Positions 17,686 through 26,367 of a stretch of 64,000 nt of DNA are shown here, in pieces. This stretch comes from an uncultured Prevotellaceae bacterium (GTDB lineage: Bacteria > Bacteroidota > Bacteroidia > Bacteroidales > Bacteroidaceae): contig ONNV01000008.1 in the NCBI GenBank assembly GCA_900319225.1, forward strand, positions 52,921-116,920, in the 5' to 3' direction. Within the stretch, counting starts at the first letter, position 1. Each line of letters starts with the position of its first letter. The notes under the pieces were generated by a model, which was not told where the DNA came from, made no database searches, and worked only from the letters and a program-made list of their open reading frames with translations. The translations under genes were made by a program, and so were the position numbers.

Positions 17686-17935
17686 ACAGAACTTTTGGGG
17701 TATCGGTATCAGAAACCATGGCCGCCCGTGGGCTTGTGAACCGACGAACGAAGAGAGAGTAGAGATAGCTAGCTTACTCTACCGAACGAGGAGGAGGTCT
17801 AGAACGTAGTTCTTAACGGGAGGGGCCCGCTGCGAAGCAGTGGGAGGGATAGCGCGAAGCGCGTAGTTTCAGATACTGATACCCCTAAAGTTCTCTTGGA
17901 GGAAGGGCACAGATAGAACCGTCCCCTTTGTGCCC
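17586..17935. repeat. 350-bp nested inverted-repeat element (MITE/REP-like)
   Basis: The ends are a perfect 21-bp inverted repeat (17586-17606 with 17915-17935) containing GGGGACGGTTCT, a motif seen in RAYT-associated REP sequences. Inside lie a perfect 14-bp pair (17652-17665 with 17903-17916) and a 29-bp pair with three mismatches (17688-17716 with 17866-17894). Between arms are small hairpins such as CCCGCTGC-GAA-GCAGTGGG. The RNA would fold into one long branched hairpin. No transposase is present, so it would be non-autonomous. It overruns the end of the AlkD-like gene and stops at the last base before the opposing gene's stop codon. Confidence 0.85.
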
Positions 17936-20101
17936 CTAGTAGAATCTGCCCAGAGTGGTGCCGGGATAGTAGTGCTGGAGGATCTCGCGGTAGGTGTAGC
18001 CTTTGGCTGCCATGACTGCGGCTCCTATCTGGCAGAGGCCTGCTCCGTGACCCCAGCCTGCTCCGTATAGGATGAATCCGGTTGGTGTCTTTTCTACAAC
18101 GAATGCGCTGCTGAATAGGTGACTCTCCGATAGCGTTCGGCGTATTTCAAGTTCCTTGCCTATGGTAATTGTTGCATCGGTACCCTCAACCTCAAGTTCG
18201 TAGATACGGCCCGAAGGACCGCGTTTTACGGGACGCAGGTTGACTATATCACCTATCTCCAGACCTGCCTTACGGCGGAATATGTTTGAAATCTGCTCTA
18301 CGGTGTACTCCACTTTCCAGCGGTAATAGTCCGGAGTCTCCAGGTCATAGCCGTTCAGGGACTCGGAGAGTATGTTTCCGTCGGCCGAGTTGCAGAATGA
18401 TTTGGGATCGGACATGATCCATTGACGTGCATTCTCCTCTATGGTCAGGTCGGGCAGGGCACCCTCATTGATGCTGCTGTCACGCAGGGCTACCAGGTAA
18501 GGCTTGTGCTCATCCTGCCAGCAGGTCTCAAACTGTTCGGTAATGCCTCCGCAGCATTTGCTGAACCTTGCGTCACACAGATGTCCTTCGCTTATCAATG
18601 TCTGCCCAAGTGTGTCCTTTACAGCAGCCTGGGCGGCAGAACTGATTATGCGGGTACGACCCTGGTAACGCTGGCAGTGGTCATCGGCACAGACATCGAA
18701 CAGGGTGTGTTGGTCATGGTCATACCATTTGATTATGCGGTTCAGTATGTGGTTGCCGGCAAACGGTGACTCCTGGGCGGATTCTGCCTCCATGGCCTTG
18801 CGGTAGGGTGAACGCAGTTGTGCCAGCACCCAGCTGCGGGAAATCACGGCATGGGCGCGCAGGAACTCGCGGCTGGCGGTGGGTTTCATCTCGGATGAGA
18901 TTACGCTGGTGAGGTAATCCTCTACGGGCAGGATATTGATGGCACGAACCTTGTCGCCCTCAATGATGAACTTGAGCTGGCCGGAGAATGTCTGCTCCTC
19001 CTTGCGCTCCCAATGGAATCCAATGCCGATGGTTACGTCGTGCAGGGTGAATGTGCTGTTATGCTCGTTGGGTTTCAGGGTGAGGCTGTCCAACAGGATG
19101 CCGTTCCAGCTTAGGCGGCCCTGTACGGCACTGACGGTCATCTCTCCCTCAAAACTGCTGCGGCCGTCGGTGTAGCTGTCGTTGAGACAGAACCGTATCT
19201 GATGACCGGTCATGATGCCCACGCTTATCTTGGGCTGCTGCGGGGTAACCTGACGGTAAATATCCAGCACCTGATGCTCGGTGAGCGACTCAAAATCCTC
19301 CTTGCGCGGTGTAATCACAAGACCGAACATATCCACGGCGCCGGGGCTTACCATGATCTTGGCGTCGCCATCGGCATAATAGCAGTCAGGACGGTGCTTG
19401 CTGCGCGGTATGATGGCGGTTATGACCTGCCCGTCACGGTTGAATGAGAGCACGTTCATGCGCGGCTCAGATTCTCCGTCATAAATGGTCATGGAGCTTA
19501 CGTAATCCCAGATTCTGGCAGGGTCGGAGCCCTTGATCACTATCACAGGGAATCCGAACGGCTGTATGGTGACAGGCTCGTCCTTGGCGGGTGGCTCATT
19601 GTTTATGAGTTTCTCAACAAGAGGTATGCCCTCGCTGCGTCCAATCTGCATGTGCAGATGGTCCGGGGCCGATGCACCACTACGCGGGCCGTTGTAGAAT
19701 ATCATGTAGCCGGGCTCCAGCCTGGACGCGATATCAAGCATCTTCTCATAGCAGTCCCTGAACATCTGGGGCCTGTGCTCGCGGCTTACCACACAGAAGT
19801 GCTCACGGAGTATGGGGTAGGGGTTTATCAGCAGGTCGAATCCGTTACCTGCATCAAAGGCCATCTGCTCCTGAGGGCGGTTGCTGCCGCAAAGGAAACA
19901 GGGTCGGACTGTAGTCTCGGAAGGTTGGACTTTGGCTGTGGTTGATATTATGCGGGCCGGGTTATGCTGGAGCGCCAGTCCCGATGATGAGAGCACGCGT
20001 GTCTGGTCTTTCTCCAGGTTATTGAACGCTTCCCTTGCTGCCGGCCACTCCTGCAACTGCTCCTCCAGGCACTGGCCCAGATGCTTGAATATGTTTTCCA
20101 T
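17936..20101 (-). CDS. GalT/HIT-like (DUF4922) - SpoIID/LytB fusion protein
   Basis: About 721 residues, no signal peptide visible. The N-terminal third is a GalT-branch HIT fold: CFLC (68-71) looks zinc-binding and HLHMQ (148-152) is the HxHxQ nucleotidyl-transfer motif. DUF4922 is the usual label; the nearest characterised relatives are nucleotide-sugar phosphorylases. Residues about 375-720 form a SpoIID/LytB domain (AHAVISRSW, CCGGIT, GWGHGAGLCQIG), in SpoIID a peptidoglycan lytic transglycosylase. It is translationally coupled to the upstream glycosyltransferase (TGATG). Combining a cytosolic-type nucleotide enzyme with a wall-lytic domain is odd, and the compartment is unresolved. Confidence 0.82.
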   Translation of the reverse strand: MENIFKHLGQCLEEQLQEWPAAREAFNNLEKDQTRVLSSSGLALQHNPARIISTTAKVQPSETTVRPCFLCGSNRPQEQMAFDAGNGFDLLINPYPILREHFCVVSREHRPQMFRDCYEKMLDIASRLEPGYMIFYNGPRSGASAPDHLHMQIGRSEGIPLVEKLINNEPPAKDEPVTIQPFGFPVIVIKGSDPARIWDYVSSMTIYDGESEPRMNVLSFNRDGQVITAIIPRSKHRPDCYYADGDAKIMVSPGAVDMFGLVITPRKEDFESLTEHQVLDIYRQVTPQQPKISVGIMTGHQIRFCLNDSYTDGRSSFEGEMTVSAVQGRLSWNGILLDSLTLKPNEHNSTFTLHDVTIGIGFHWERKEEQTFSGQLKFIIEGDKVRAINILPVEDYLTSVISSEMKPTASREFLRAHAVISRSWVLAQLRSPYRKAMEAESAQESPFAGNHILNRIIKWYDHDQHTLFDVCADDHCQRYQGRTRIISSAAQAAVKDTLGQTLISEGHLCDARFSKCCGGITEQFETCWQDEHKPYLVALRDSSINEGALPDLTIEENARQWIMSDPKSFCNSADGNILSESLNGYDLETPDYYRWKVEYTVEQISNIFRRKAGLEIGDIVNLRPVKRGPSGRIYELEVEGTDATITIGKELEIRRTLSESHLFSSAFVVEKTPTGFILYGAGWGHGAGLCQIGAAVMAAKGYTYREILQHYYPGTTLGRFY

Positions 20102-21438
20102 CAACTGTTACTGTTTGCTTTGATACGTCTCTGTAACTCGGAGGTACGGAGCGTGTCTTTGTAAAGATTATTTGCGTTCACCTTCTCAGGGCTCAGGGCT
20201 GCGTCACTGTTACCCTCCCAGCGGCGGCACAGGTAAAGCTCGTCAAATATGCGTCCTATGCGATACTGCCCGGCAATGCGAATGGCTACGGCATAATCCT
20301 CACCGTAGCTTACGTTGGGGAATCCGATGCTCCTTACGACCGGGGTGTAGAACGCACGTGGTGCTCCCAGACCGTTTATGCGCAGGGCGTTGTTGGGGCC
20401 GTTCTCATCAGTCCACTCCTTATGGTCTATTATGCCGGGAGGCAGGGTCTCCAGATTGAAGTTGCACATGCGGTAACTGCCTATAACCATGGAGTAGCCG
20501 CCTTCACGGAACTTGTCAACCACCTTCTGCAGGGTGTCAGGGCCGCTGTAAAGGTCATCGCTGTCCAGCTGCACTGCAAACCGTCCGCATTCAGGGCTGT
20601 TGACGGCCAGGTTCCAGCATCCTCCTATGCCCAGGTCCGTGCGCTCAGGTATGATATGTACCAGACGGGAGTCATCAAGAGCCAGCTTGCTGAGTATGTC
20701 TGTGGTGCCGTCGGTGGAGTGGTTGTCAACCACAATCACGTTGAATGTGACGTCCAGCTGCTGGCCGAGCGCTGATTTGACGGCGTCGGCTATGGTGCGC
20801 TCACGGTTACGTACCGGTATTATGACCGATGCCAGGACCGGGAAACTTCCATCTGCTGTGTTGACCGCGGCTCCTGCTCCGGGCTTGAGATAACCGTTTA
20901 TGAGTTTTAGATGTTCTGTGCATGCAGCCTCCATCTCTATCTGGACGTCACGGTTGCGCGGATTCACATAATCAAACTGCTTCTGGCCCGATGTGCGGAA
21001 ATCAGTCTCGGCAATTGTGTAGAGCGGCTGAGGCACCCTTACGATGGGCAGCTTGCGCTGGATTGCCAGACGCAGCTGGTAGAAACCGGCAGTCCTGAAC
21101 TCAGCCAGGTCTGCCTCCAGGAACACATCGATGGCGGCAGGTGTGAGCAATACCAGGGCGCCGAAATCAAAATCATCCCTGAGACTGCCCTCCTGGATGT
21201 CAATGAGGGGCGCGGGGACGATGGCATCGGGCCCCATGGTCTTGAGGTAGTCAGAGTATACCATGCCGGCACCGGCCTGCCGGGCGCACTGTACCATGCG
21301 GTCTGCGGATTCCTGGGTTACTGTAACTTCTCTGCCGCTGATATTGAGCAGGATATATTGGTTACGGAATGCTTTCAGTGTGTCACGGACAAACTGTGTG
21401 GAGCTGCCGTATTGGGGAATGTCTAACGTCTGTATCAT
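20101..21438 (-). CDS. Family 2 glycosyltransferase with degenerate N-terminal half
   Basis: 445 residues. The C-terminal half (about 205-430) is a GT-A fold GT2 domain: [25 protein letters not shown] and the metal-binding QLDSDD. The N-terminal half has the rhythm of a second GT-A domain but without a DxD triad, so it is probably a non-catalytic copy. No membrane segment is evident. The stop overlaps the start of the SpoIID fusion by one base, so the pair work together, plausibly on a wall- or capsule-linked glycan; donor and acceptor unknown. Confidence 0.85.
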   Translation of the reverse strand: MIQTLDIPQYGSSTQFVRDTLKAFRNQYILLNISGREVTVTQESADRMVQCARQAGAGMVYSDYLKTMGPDAIVPAPLIDIQEGSLRDDFDFGALVLLTPAAIDVFLEADLAEFRTAGFYQLRLAIQRKLPIVRVPQPLYTIAETDFRTSGQKQFDYVNPRNRDVQIEMEAACTEHLKLINGYLKPGAGAAVNTADGSFPVLASVIIPVRNRERTIADAVKSALGQQLDVTFNVIVVDNHSTDGTTDILSKLALDDSRLVHIIPERTDLGIGGCWNLAVNSPECGRFAVQLDSDDLYSGPDTLQKVVDKFREGGYSMVIGSYRMCNFNLETLPPGIIDHKEWTDENGPNNALRINGLGAPRAFYTPVVRSIGFPNVSYGEDYAVAIRIAGQYRIGRIFDELYLCRRWEGNSDAALSPEKVNANNLYKDTLRTSELQRRIKANSNS

Positions 21439-21444
21439 ATTCAG

Positions 21445-21452
21445 CGAAGATA
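21445..21452 (-). promoter_or_regulatory. -7 box for the glycosyltransferase gene, leaderless geometry
   Basis: The minus strand reads TATCTTCG, one mismatch from TAnnTTTG, with six bases to the ATG at 21438. No -33 TTG seen. Confidence 0.45.
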
Positions 21453-21465
21453 AGGAATTATTTTG

Positions 21466-21473
21466 TAACTTCG
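21466..21473 (+). promoter_or_regulatory. Possible -7 box for the rlmN operon
   Basis: TAACTTCG, one mismatch from consensus, 59 bases before the rlmN ATG. Only 13 bases separate it from the divergent box at 21445-21452. Confidence 0.4.
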
Positions 21474-21532
21474 CATGTTATTTTGGACGTAAAGCACGTC
21501 TTGCCGCGTTAATAAGAAAACTAAGTACAGGA

Positions 21533-22558
21533 ATGGCTCTCAAGAATCTGGTTGGAATGACTTTGGCTCAGTTGCAGCAGGTGGCTGTGGAGAACGGTAT
21601 GCCGTTGTTCACTGCCAAGCAGATGGCAGACTGGCTCTATGTGAAACAGGTCAAATCCATTGACGGGATGACCAACCTGTCACTCAAAGTCCGCAGCAAA
21701 CTCTCAGAGAACTATGAGGTGGGCCTGGCTTCACCGTCACATGCCGCTGCATCCCAGGACGGTACCGTCAAGTACCTGTTCCCCGTCAGGGACGGCCATT
21801 TCGTGGAGGCTGTATATATCCCGGACGGTGACCGTGCCACTCTCTGCATATCCAGCCAGGTGGGCTGCAAGATGGGATGTGTGTTCTGCATGACCGGCCG
21901 CCAGCACTATACCGCCAGCCTTACAGCCGGTGAGATACTTAACCAGATACTCTCATTGCCAGGTAAGGAGAACCTGACCAACGTGGTATTCATGGGTATG
22001 GGTGAGCCGCTTGACAATCTGGAGAACGTGCTTGCCGTACAGGAGATACTTACCGCTCCGTGGGGATTCGGATGGAGTCCCAAACGTATAACGATATCCA
22101 CCGTGGGCCTGCGCCGTGAGCTCAAACAGCTCATAGAGGGGTGCGAGTGCCACATTGCAGTGAGCCTTCATGCCCCCACACCTGAGAAACGCCGTGAACT
22201 CATCCCGGCCGAGAAGGCATTCTCAATGACTGAGATGCTTGAGGTGCTGCGCCGATATGATTTCTGCCATCAGCGCCGTCTCTCTTTTGAGTACACCATG
22301 TTTGACGGGGTGAATGACTCTCAGGATGATGCCCGCCAGCTGGTCAAGACCCTTCAGGGGCTTAGCTGCCGCGTTAACCTGATACGTTTCCATGCCATAC
22401 CTGACAGTCCTCTGCGTCCGGTATCGGAAGAGAAGATGGTGGAATTCCGTGACTGGCTTACCGGCCATGGCGTATTTGCAACGATACGTGCATCACGCGG
22501 TGAGGATATATGGGCAGCATGCGGTATGTTGAGTACTGCCAATGACAAGAAACAATAA
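21533..22558 (+). CDS. rlmN: Dual-specificity rRNA/tRNA C2-adenine methyltransferase RlmN
   Basis: A 341-residue radical SAM enzyme methylating A2503 of 23S rRNA and A37 of some tRNAs. The cluster motif is CKMGCVFC (Cys112, 116, 119), followed by GMGEPLDN, and the C-terminal GEDIWAACGML holds the methyl-accepting cysteine. The reading frame is open for 90 codons upstream, but that part overlaps the opposing glycosyltransferase and has no family similarity; the ATG at 21533 (MALKNLVGMTLAQLQ) is the natural start. First gene of an operon running to 28916. Confidence 0.96.
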   Translation: MALKNLVGMTLAQLQQVAVENGMPLFTAKQMADWLYVKQVKSIDGMTNLSLKVRSKLSENYEVGLASPSHAAASQDGTVKYLFPVRDGHFVEAVYIPDGDRATLCISSQVGCKMGCVFCMTGRQHYTASLTAGEILNQILSLPGKENLTNVVFMGMGEPLDNLENVLAVQEILTAPWGFGWSPKRITISTVGLRRELKQLIEGCECHIAVSLHAPTPEKRRELIPAEKAFSMTEMLEVLRRYDFCHQRRLSFEYTMFDGVNDSQDDARQLVKTLQGLSCRVNLIRFHAIPDSPLRPVSEEKMVEFRDWLTGHGVFATIRASRGEDIWAACGMLSTANDKKQ

Positions 22559-22568
22559 TGAACCCGAT

Positions 22569-23738
22569 ATGAAGAAAAAGATATTCCTTAAAGCTTGCCT
22601 GATGCTGCTGGCACTGATGATTGCGGTGGCATGCGGCAACAATACACAGACTCCTGCCCATCAGGGCAGCGATGACCCTGAGTCAGTGCTCAAGAGTTCC
22701 TCCAAGCAGACCAAGACCAAGAAGGCCAGAAAGACAAGGAAAAAGAAATCGATAATGATTCCTCACTCTGCCGGCTCACCCTATGAGGTGCTCCTGGTGG
22801 CAGCCGAGGATGACTTTCACAACGGTCTGGTGGATACACTCTATTCAATACTCTCTGATGACGTACGTGGCGTTCTGCAGTCAGAGCCTATGTTCAAGGT
22901 CTCTAGGATAACCCAGAACAATTTCTCCAAGACCCTGCGTCTTTGCCGTAACGTGGTGATGATAAAGATTGATCCCAGCATGTACAGCAAGTGCAAGTTC
23001 AAGTACTCAAGGGATGTGTATGCTGCACCCCAGATCATCATGACTATACAGGCACCCTCCGCACTCAAATGCAAGAACTTCATAAAGGCCAACAGCAAGG
23101 CCATCACCGAGTTCTTTACACGTGCCGAGCTGAACCGTCAGATAGACCAGCTTACCGATGATTACCAGCCCCATATCTATGAGCAGGTGATGCAGATGTT
23201 CGGATGTGAACTGTTCGCTCCGGGTGAGCTCAACAAGGTTACTACCGGACGTGATTTCGTATGGGCCCGCGGCGAGCGTTTTATCCGTAAGGTGGAGCAG
23301 AGCCTTAACATCGTGGTCTACTCATATCCTTACCGCGACACGAGAACCTTTACCGAGGAGTATTTTGTACGTAAGCGTGACTCAGTGATGAAGGCCAATG
23401 TACCCGGTCCGCATGATGGCCAGTACATGATGACCACCAAGGGAACCTTGTTCTTATCGGACGAGACGGTACACGGCAAGTATGCCCAGGTGGTACGCGG
23501 ACTCTGGAACATAAGGAATTATGATATGGGCGGATCTTTCGTATCCGTATCACGCGTGGATGAGAAATATCAGCGTGTGATTGTGGCAGAGGGATTCCTC
23601 TATTACCCCAACCATGCCAAACGTGACTATCTGCGCAAGCTGGAGGCTGCGCTGTATACGCTGCGTCTGCCCGACGAGCTTGATTCAGGCACATTCAAGT
23701 ATAGCCTGGATGATGTGATCATTACCCCCGATGAATAA
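22569..23738 (+). CDS. DUF4837 family lipoprotein
   Basis: About 389 residues. A lipoprotein signal (MKKKIFLKACLMLLALMIAV, Cys22) is followed by a Lys/Arg/Thr-rich stretch and the DUF4837 domain, recognised from the LRLCRNVVMIKIDPSMYS block. Function unknown; the family is essentially confined to Bacteroidetes and usually sits between rlmN and pdxA, as here. An in-frame ATG nine codons earlier overlaps rlmN and would spoil the signal peptide. Confidence 0.9.
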   Translation: MKKKIFLKACLMLLALMIAVACGNNTQTPAHQGSDDPESVLKSSSKQTKTKKARKTRKKKSIMIPHSAGSPYEVLLVAAEDDFHNGLVDTLYSILSDDVRGVLQSEPMFKVSRITQNNFSKTLRLCRNVVMIKIDPSMYSKCKFKYSRDVYAAPQIIMTIQAPSALKCKNFIKANSKAITEFFTRAELNRQIDQLTDDYQPHIYEQVMQMFGCELFAPGELNKVTTGRDFVWARGERFIRKVEQSLNIVVYSYPYRDTRTFTEEYFVRKRDSVMKANVPGPHDGQYMMTTKGTLFLSDETVHGKYAQVVRGLWNIRNYDMGGSFVSVSRVDEKYQRVIVAEGFLYYPNHAKRDYLRKLEAALYTLRLPDELDSGTFKYSLDDVIITPDE

Positions 23739-23755
23739 TTAAAAACGATATAGTG

Positions 23756-24847
23756 ATGAGTGAAAGGATAAGAGTAGGTATCACCCAGGGTGATGTCAAC
23801 GGAATAGGATATGAGGTCATTCTCAAGACTTTTGAGGACCCCACCATGTTTGAGTTCTGCATACCGGTAGTATACGGTTCGCCCAAAGTGATGACCTATC
23901 ACCGCAAGGCTATAGAATCACCCACTAACTTTACCGTGGTGGACAGCGCCGGTGATGCCCAGCCGGATCGTCTGAATCTGGTGAACTGCAATCCTGAGGA
24001 TGTTAAGGTTGACTTTGGTATACCTACCCAAGAGAGCGGATCGGCAGCATATCAGGCTCTGGAATGTGCTGTAAAGGAGTACCGTCAGGGAAAGATTGAC
24101 GTGCTTGTGACAGCTCCCATCAACAAGAAGACCATTCACTCCGATGCGTTCCATTTTCCCGGACATACCGAGTATATCGAGGCTCAGCTGGGTGAGGGTA
24201 ACCACGCACTCATGATTCTCATGAACAACTCCATGAGAGTCGCGCTTGCAACTGTCCATGAGCCTATATCAAAGGTGGCATCACTGCTCTCCAAGGATCT
24301 TATAAAGGAGAAACTTAGAATACTGTATAAGACACTCAAGAGTGATTTCGGTATCGAGATACCGCGTATTGCCGTACTGGCTCTCAATCCACATGCCAGC
24401 GATGACGGCCTTATAGGCAAGGAGGAGAGTGAGATTATCAAACCCGCCATTGATGATATGGTGGCCGATAACATCCAGTGCTTTGGCCCCTTCTCGGCCG
24501 ACGGTTTCTTTGGCAGCGGCGATTACCGCAAGTTTGATGCCATACTGGCCATGTATCATGACCAGGGTCTTATCCCGCTCAAGGCTCTCGATATGGAGTG
24601 CGGCGTGAATTACACCGCAGGCCTGCCGGTGGTACGTACATCACCGGACCACGGAACTGCATATGATATAGCCGGAAAGGGAGTTGCCAGCGCCGAGTCT
24701 ATGCGTCAGGCAATATTTGCCGCTATAGATATACTGCGCTGCCGCCGTAACGAGAAGGAGATTCATGCCAATCCTCTGGGCAAACTCTATTTTGACCGTC
24801 GCGATGACAGCGACAAGCTCAAGAACCTGGATCAGGGCAAGGAATAA
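23756..24847 (+). CDS. pdxA: 4-hydroxythreonine-4-phosphate dehydrogenase
   Basis: 363 residues. PdxA oxidises 4-phosphohydroxy-L-threonine with NAD in the DXP-dependent pyridoxal phosphate pathway. GITQGDVNGIGYEV opens the protein; TAPINKK, HFPGHTEY and AMYHDQGLIPLK carry the substrate and metal ligands; NYTAGLPVVRTSPDHGTAYDIAG is the C-terminal signature. The start is the ATG at 23756, since the GTG one codon earlier adds nothing. The next gene begins six bases later. Confidence 0.96.
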   Translation: MSERIRVGITQGDVNGIGYEVILKTFEDPTMFEFCIPVVYGSPKVMTYHRKAIESPTNFTVVDSAGDAQPDRLNLVNCNPEDVKVDFGIPTQESGSAAYQALECAVKEYRQGKIDVLVTAPINKKTIHSDAFHFPGHTEYIEAQLGEGNHALMILMNNSMRVALATVHEPISKVASLLSKDLIKEKLRILYKTLKSDFGIEIPRIAVLALNPHASDDGLIGKEESEIIKPAIDDMVADNIQCFGPFSADGFFGSGDYRKFDAILAMYHDQGLIPLKALDMECGVNYTAGLPVVRTSPDHGTAYDIAGKGVASAESMRQAIFAAIDILRCRRNEKEIHANPLGKLYFDRRDDSDKLKNLDQGKE

Positions 24848-24853
24848 GGAGTA

Positions 24854-25546
24854 ATGCGGTTTGGCATCATAGCAGCAGGTGAGGGCAGCCGTCTGGCATT
24901 GGAAGGATCCGGCCAGCCCAAACCGCTTGTGCCTATTGCCGGTGTTCCCATGATTGAACGTCTGGCCCGCATATTCATGAACTGCGGTGCCGATAGGATT
25001 GCGGTGATTGTCAATGACCGTAATCCTGATACTGCTTCATATGTGAGGCGCATGTCCGCTCATATGCCCATTGACCTTGTTGTCAAGAGCACTCCCACAC
25101 CCATGCACAGCCTGATGGAACTGGCCCCATACCTGGGCCGGGAGAGGTTCTGCGTAACTACTGTAGATACCGTCTTCAGGGAGAAGGAACTGGCGGATAT
25201 GATGAAGGCTTTTGAGAGCACGTCATATGACGGTCTCATGGGCGTCACCTCCCTCATAGATGATGAGAAGCCCCTGTATGTGGATACGGACAGCGAGATG
25301 CTTATCCGCGGATTCCTGGATGAGCAGGGCGGTTGCAGGTATGTATCGGCCGGTATATATGCGTTGAAGGCTCAGGCTCTTGATGTGCTGGCGCAATGTC
25401 TTGAAAGCGGGCAGACCAGGATGCGCTATTTCCAGCGCCGTCTGCTTGAGGAGGGGATGCGGCTCAAGGCATTTGATATGGGCCGTGTCATAGATGTGGA
25501 CCATGTGGGCGATATAGAAAAGGCCGGGGAGATAGCTGGTGAGTGA
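24854..25546 (+). CDS. Nucleotidyltransferase of a CDP-alcohol cluster
   Basis: A 230-residue NTP_transferase-fold protein: IAAGEGSRL (5-13), PKPLVPIAG, a TTVDT metal site and a C-terminal VIDVDHVGD. Similar proteins make CDP- or NDP-activated sugars or polyols from the phosphate. Followed by an ATP-grasp protein and a CDP-alcohol phosphatidyltransferase, a role in making the polar head group donor, for example a phospho-polyol cytidylyltransferase, is likely. The stop overlaps the next start by one base (TGATG). Confidence 0.8.
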   Translation: MRFGIIAAGEGSRLALEGSGQPKPLVPIAGVPMIERLARIFMNCGADRIAVIVNDRNPDTASYVRRMSAHMPIDLVVKSTPTPMHSLMELAPYLGRERFCVTTVDTVFREKELADMMKAFESTSYDGLMGVTSLIDDEKPLYVDTDSEMLIRGFLDEQGGCRYVSAGIYALKAQALDVLAQCLESGQTRMRYFQRRLLEEGMRLKAFDMGRVIDVDHVGDIEKAGEIAGE

Positions 25547-26367
25547 TGAGATACCTGGGAGTAAGTCGTGCAGAACTGTTCTCGCCCAACCGTACGGCGG
25601 GTGATGCTGCGGTATTCCGTGCCGTTGCACTGGAATTGGAGCGGGCCGGAAACAGCGTTACCTGCATGACAGAACAGGAACTGGTACAGAATGGGATTCC
25701 CGCCGGTATTGACGGCATATTCCAGATGGCCAGGAGCAGCAGTGCACTGGCGGTGCTGGAGAGAGTCACAGTACCCGTTACCAATACCGTACAGGCTGTA
25801 AGGAACTGCCACCGTGCAGCGCAGACAGAAATACTGCAGGGGAGCGGTCTTATGCCGGAGAGCGTGATATGTCCAACAACGGGAGTTCCGGATGGCTGGA
25901 ACCGTTATCCGTGCTGGATAAAACGCGGTGACAGTCATGCCGTGGAGCAGGATGACGTGCAGTATGTGACCAGTGAGTCTGATTGTGAGGCGGCCATACG
26001 CGTTCTGGCCGCTCGCGGTGTCAGTACCTGTGTCCTGCAGGATCATGTGCCGGGTTGGGTAGTCAAGTTTTACGGAGTGAAAGGATACGGACTTACAGAC
26101 TGCTATGCCGCATCAGAAATGGACGGTAAGTTTGGGCTGGAGAGATATAATGATACACCTGGTGATTCCTGTGTTGATATGGACGCGCTAAAGGCTGTTG
26201 CCGATCGTGCATCGGAACTGCTGGGGGTGGATGTATACGGAGGCGATGCCGTGGTAGGGCCCGATGGCGGTATCGTCCTGATTGATTTCAATGACTGGCC
26301 CAGTTTCCGTACCTGCACGGTAGGTGCGGCATCACGGATTGCGGATCTGATTCAAAATAAGAGATGA
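25546..26367 (+). CDS. ATP-grasp-like protein of the lipid cluster
   Basis: 273 residues, no membrane segments. The C-terminal part (LGVDVYGGDAVV, then IDFNDWPSF) has the metal- and ATP-binding signature of the ATP-grasp fold near RimK and inositol-phosphate kinases; the N-terminal part looks like the pre-ATP-grasp subdomain. No family name is recognised with certainty. It is locked between the nucleotidyltransferase and the phosphatidyltransferase by start/stop overlaps, so it should act on the head group: either as a ligase or as a polyol kinase. Confidence 0.65.
   Translation: MRYLGVSRAELFSPNRTAGDAAVFRAVALELERAGNSVTCMTEQELVQNGIPAGIDGIFQMARSSSALAVLERVTVPVTNTVQAVRNCHRAAQTEILQGSGLMPESVICPTTGVPDGWNRYPCWIKRGDSHAVEQDDVQYVTSESDCEAAIRVLAARGVSTCVLQDHVPGWVVKFYGVKGYGLTDCYAASEMDGKFGLERYNDTPGDSCVDMDALKAVADRASELLGVDVYGGDAVVGPDGGIVLIDFNDWPSFRTCTVGAASRIADLIQNKR

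Noticed and set aside
17586-17935. Group II intron or IS element
   Set aside because: No reverse transcriptase or transposase ORF, no GTGYG start or domain V motif, and the nested inverted repeats explain the structure.
21263-21532. N-terminal extension of RlmN
   Set aside because: It overlaps the opposing glycosyltransferase gene and its promoter and has no RlmN similarity; the ATG at 21533 fits the family.
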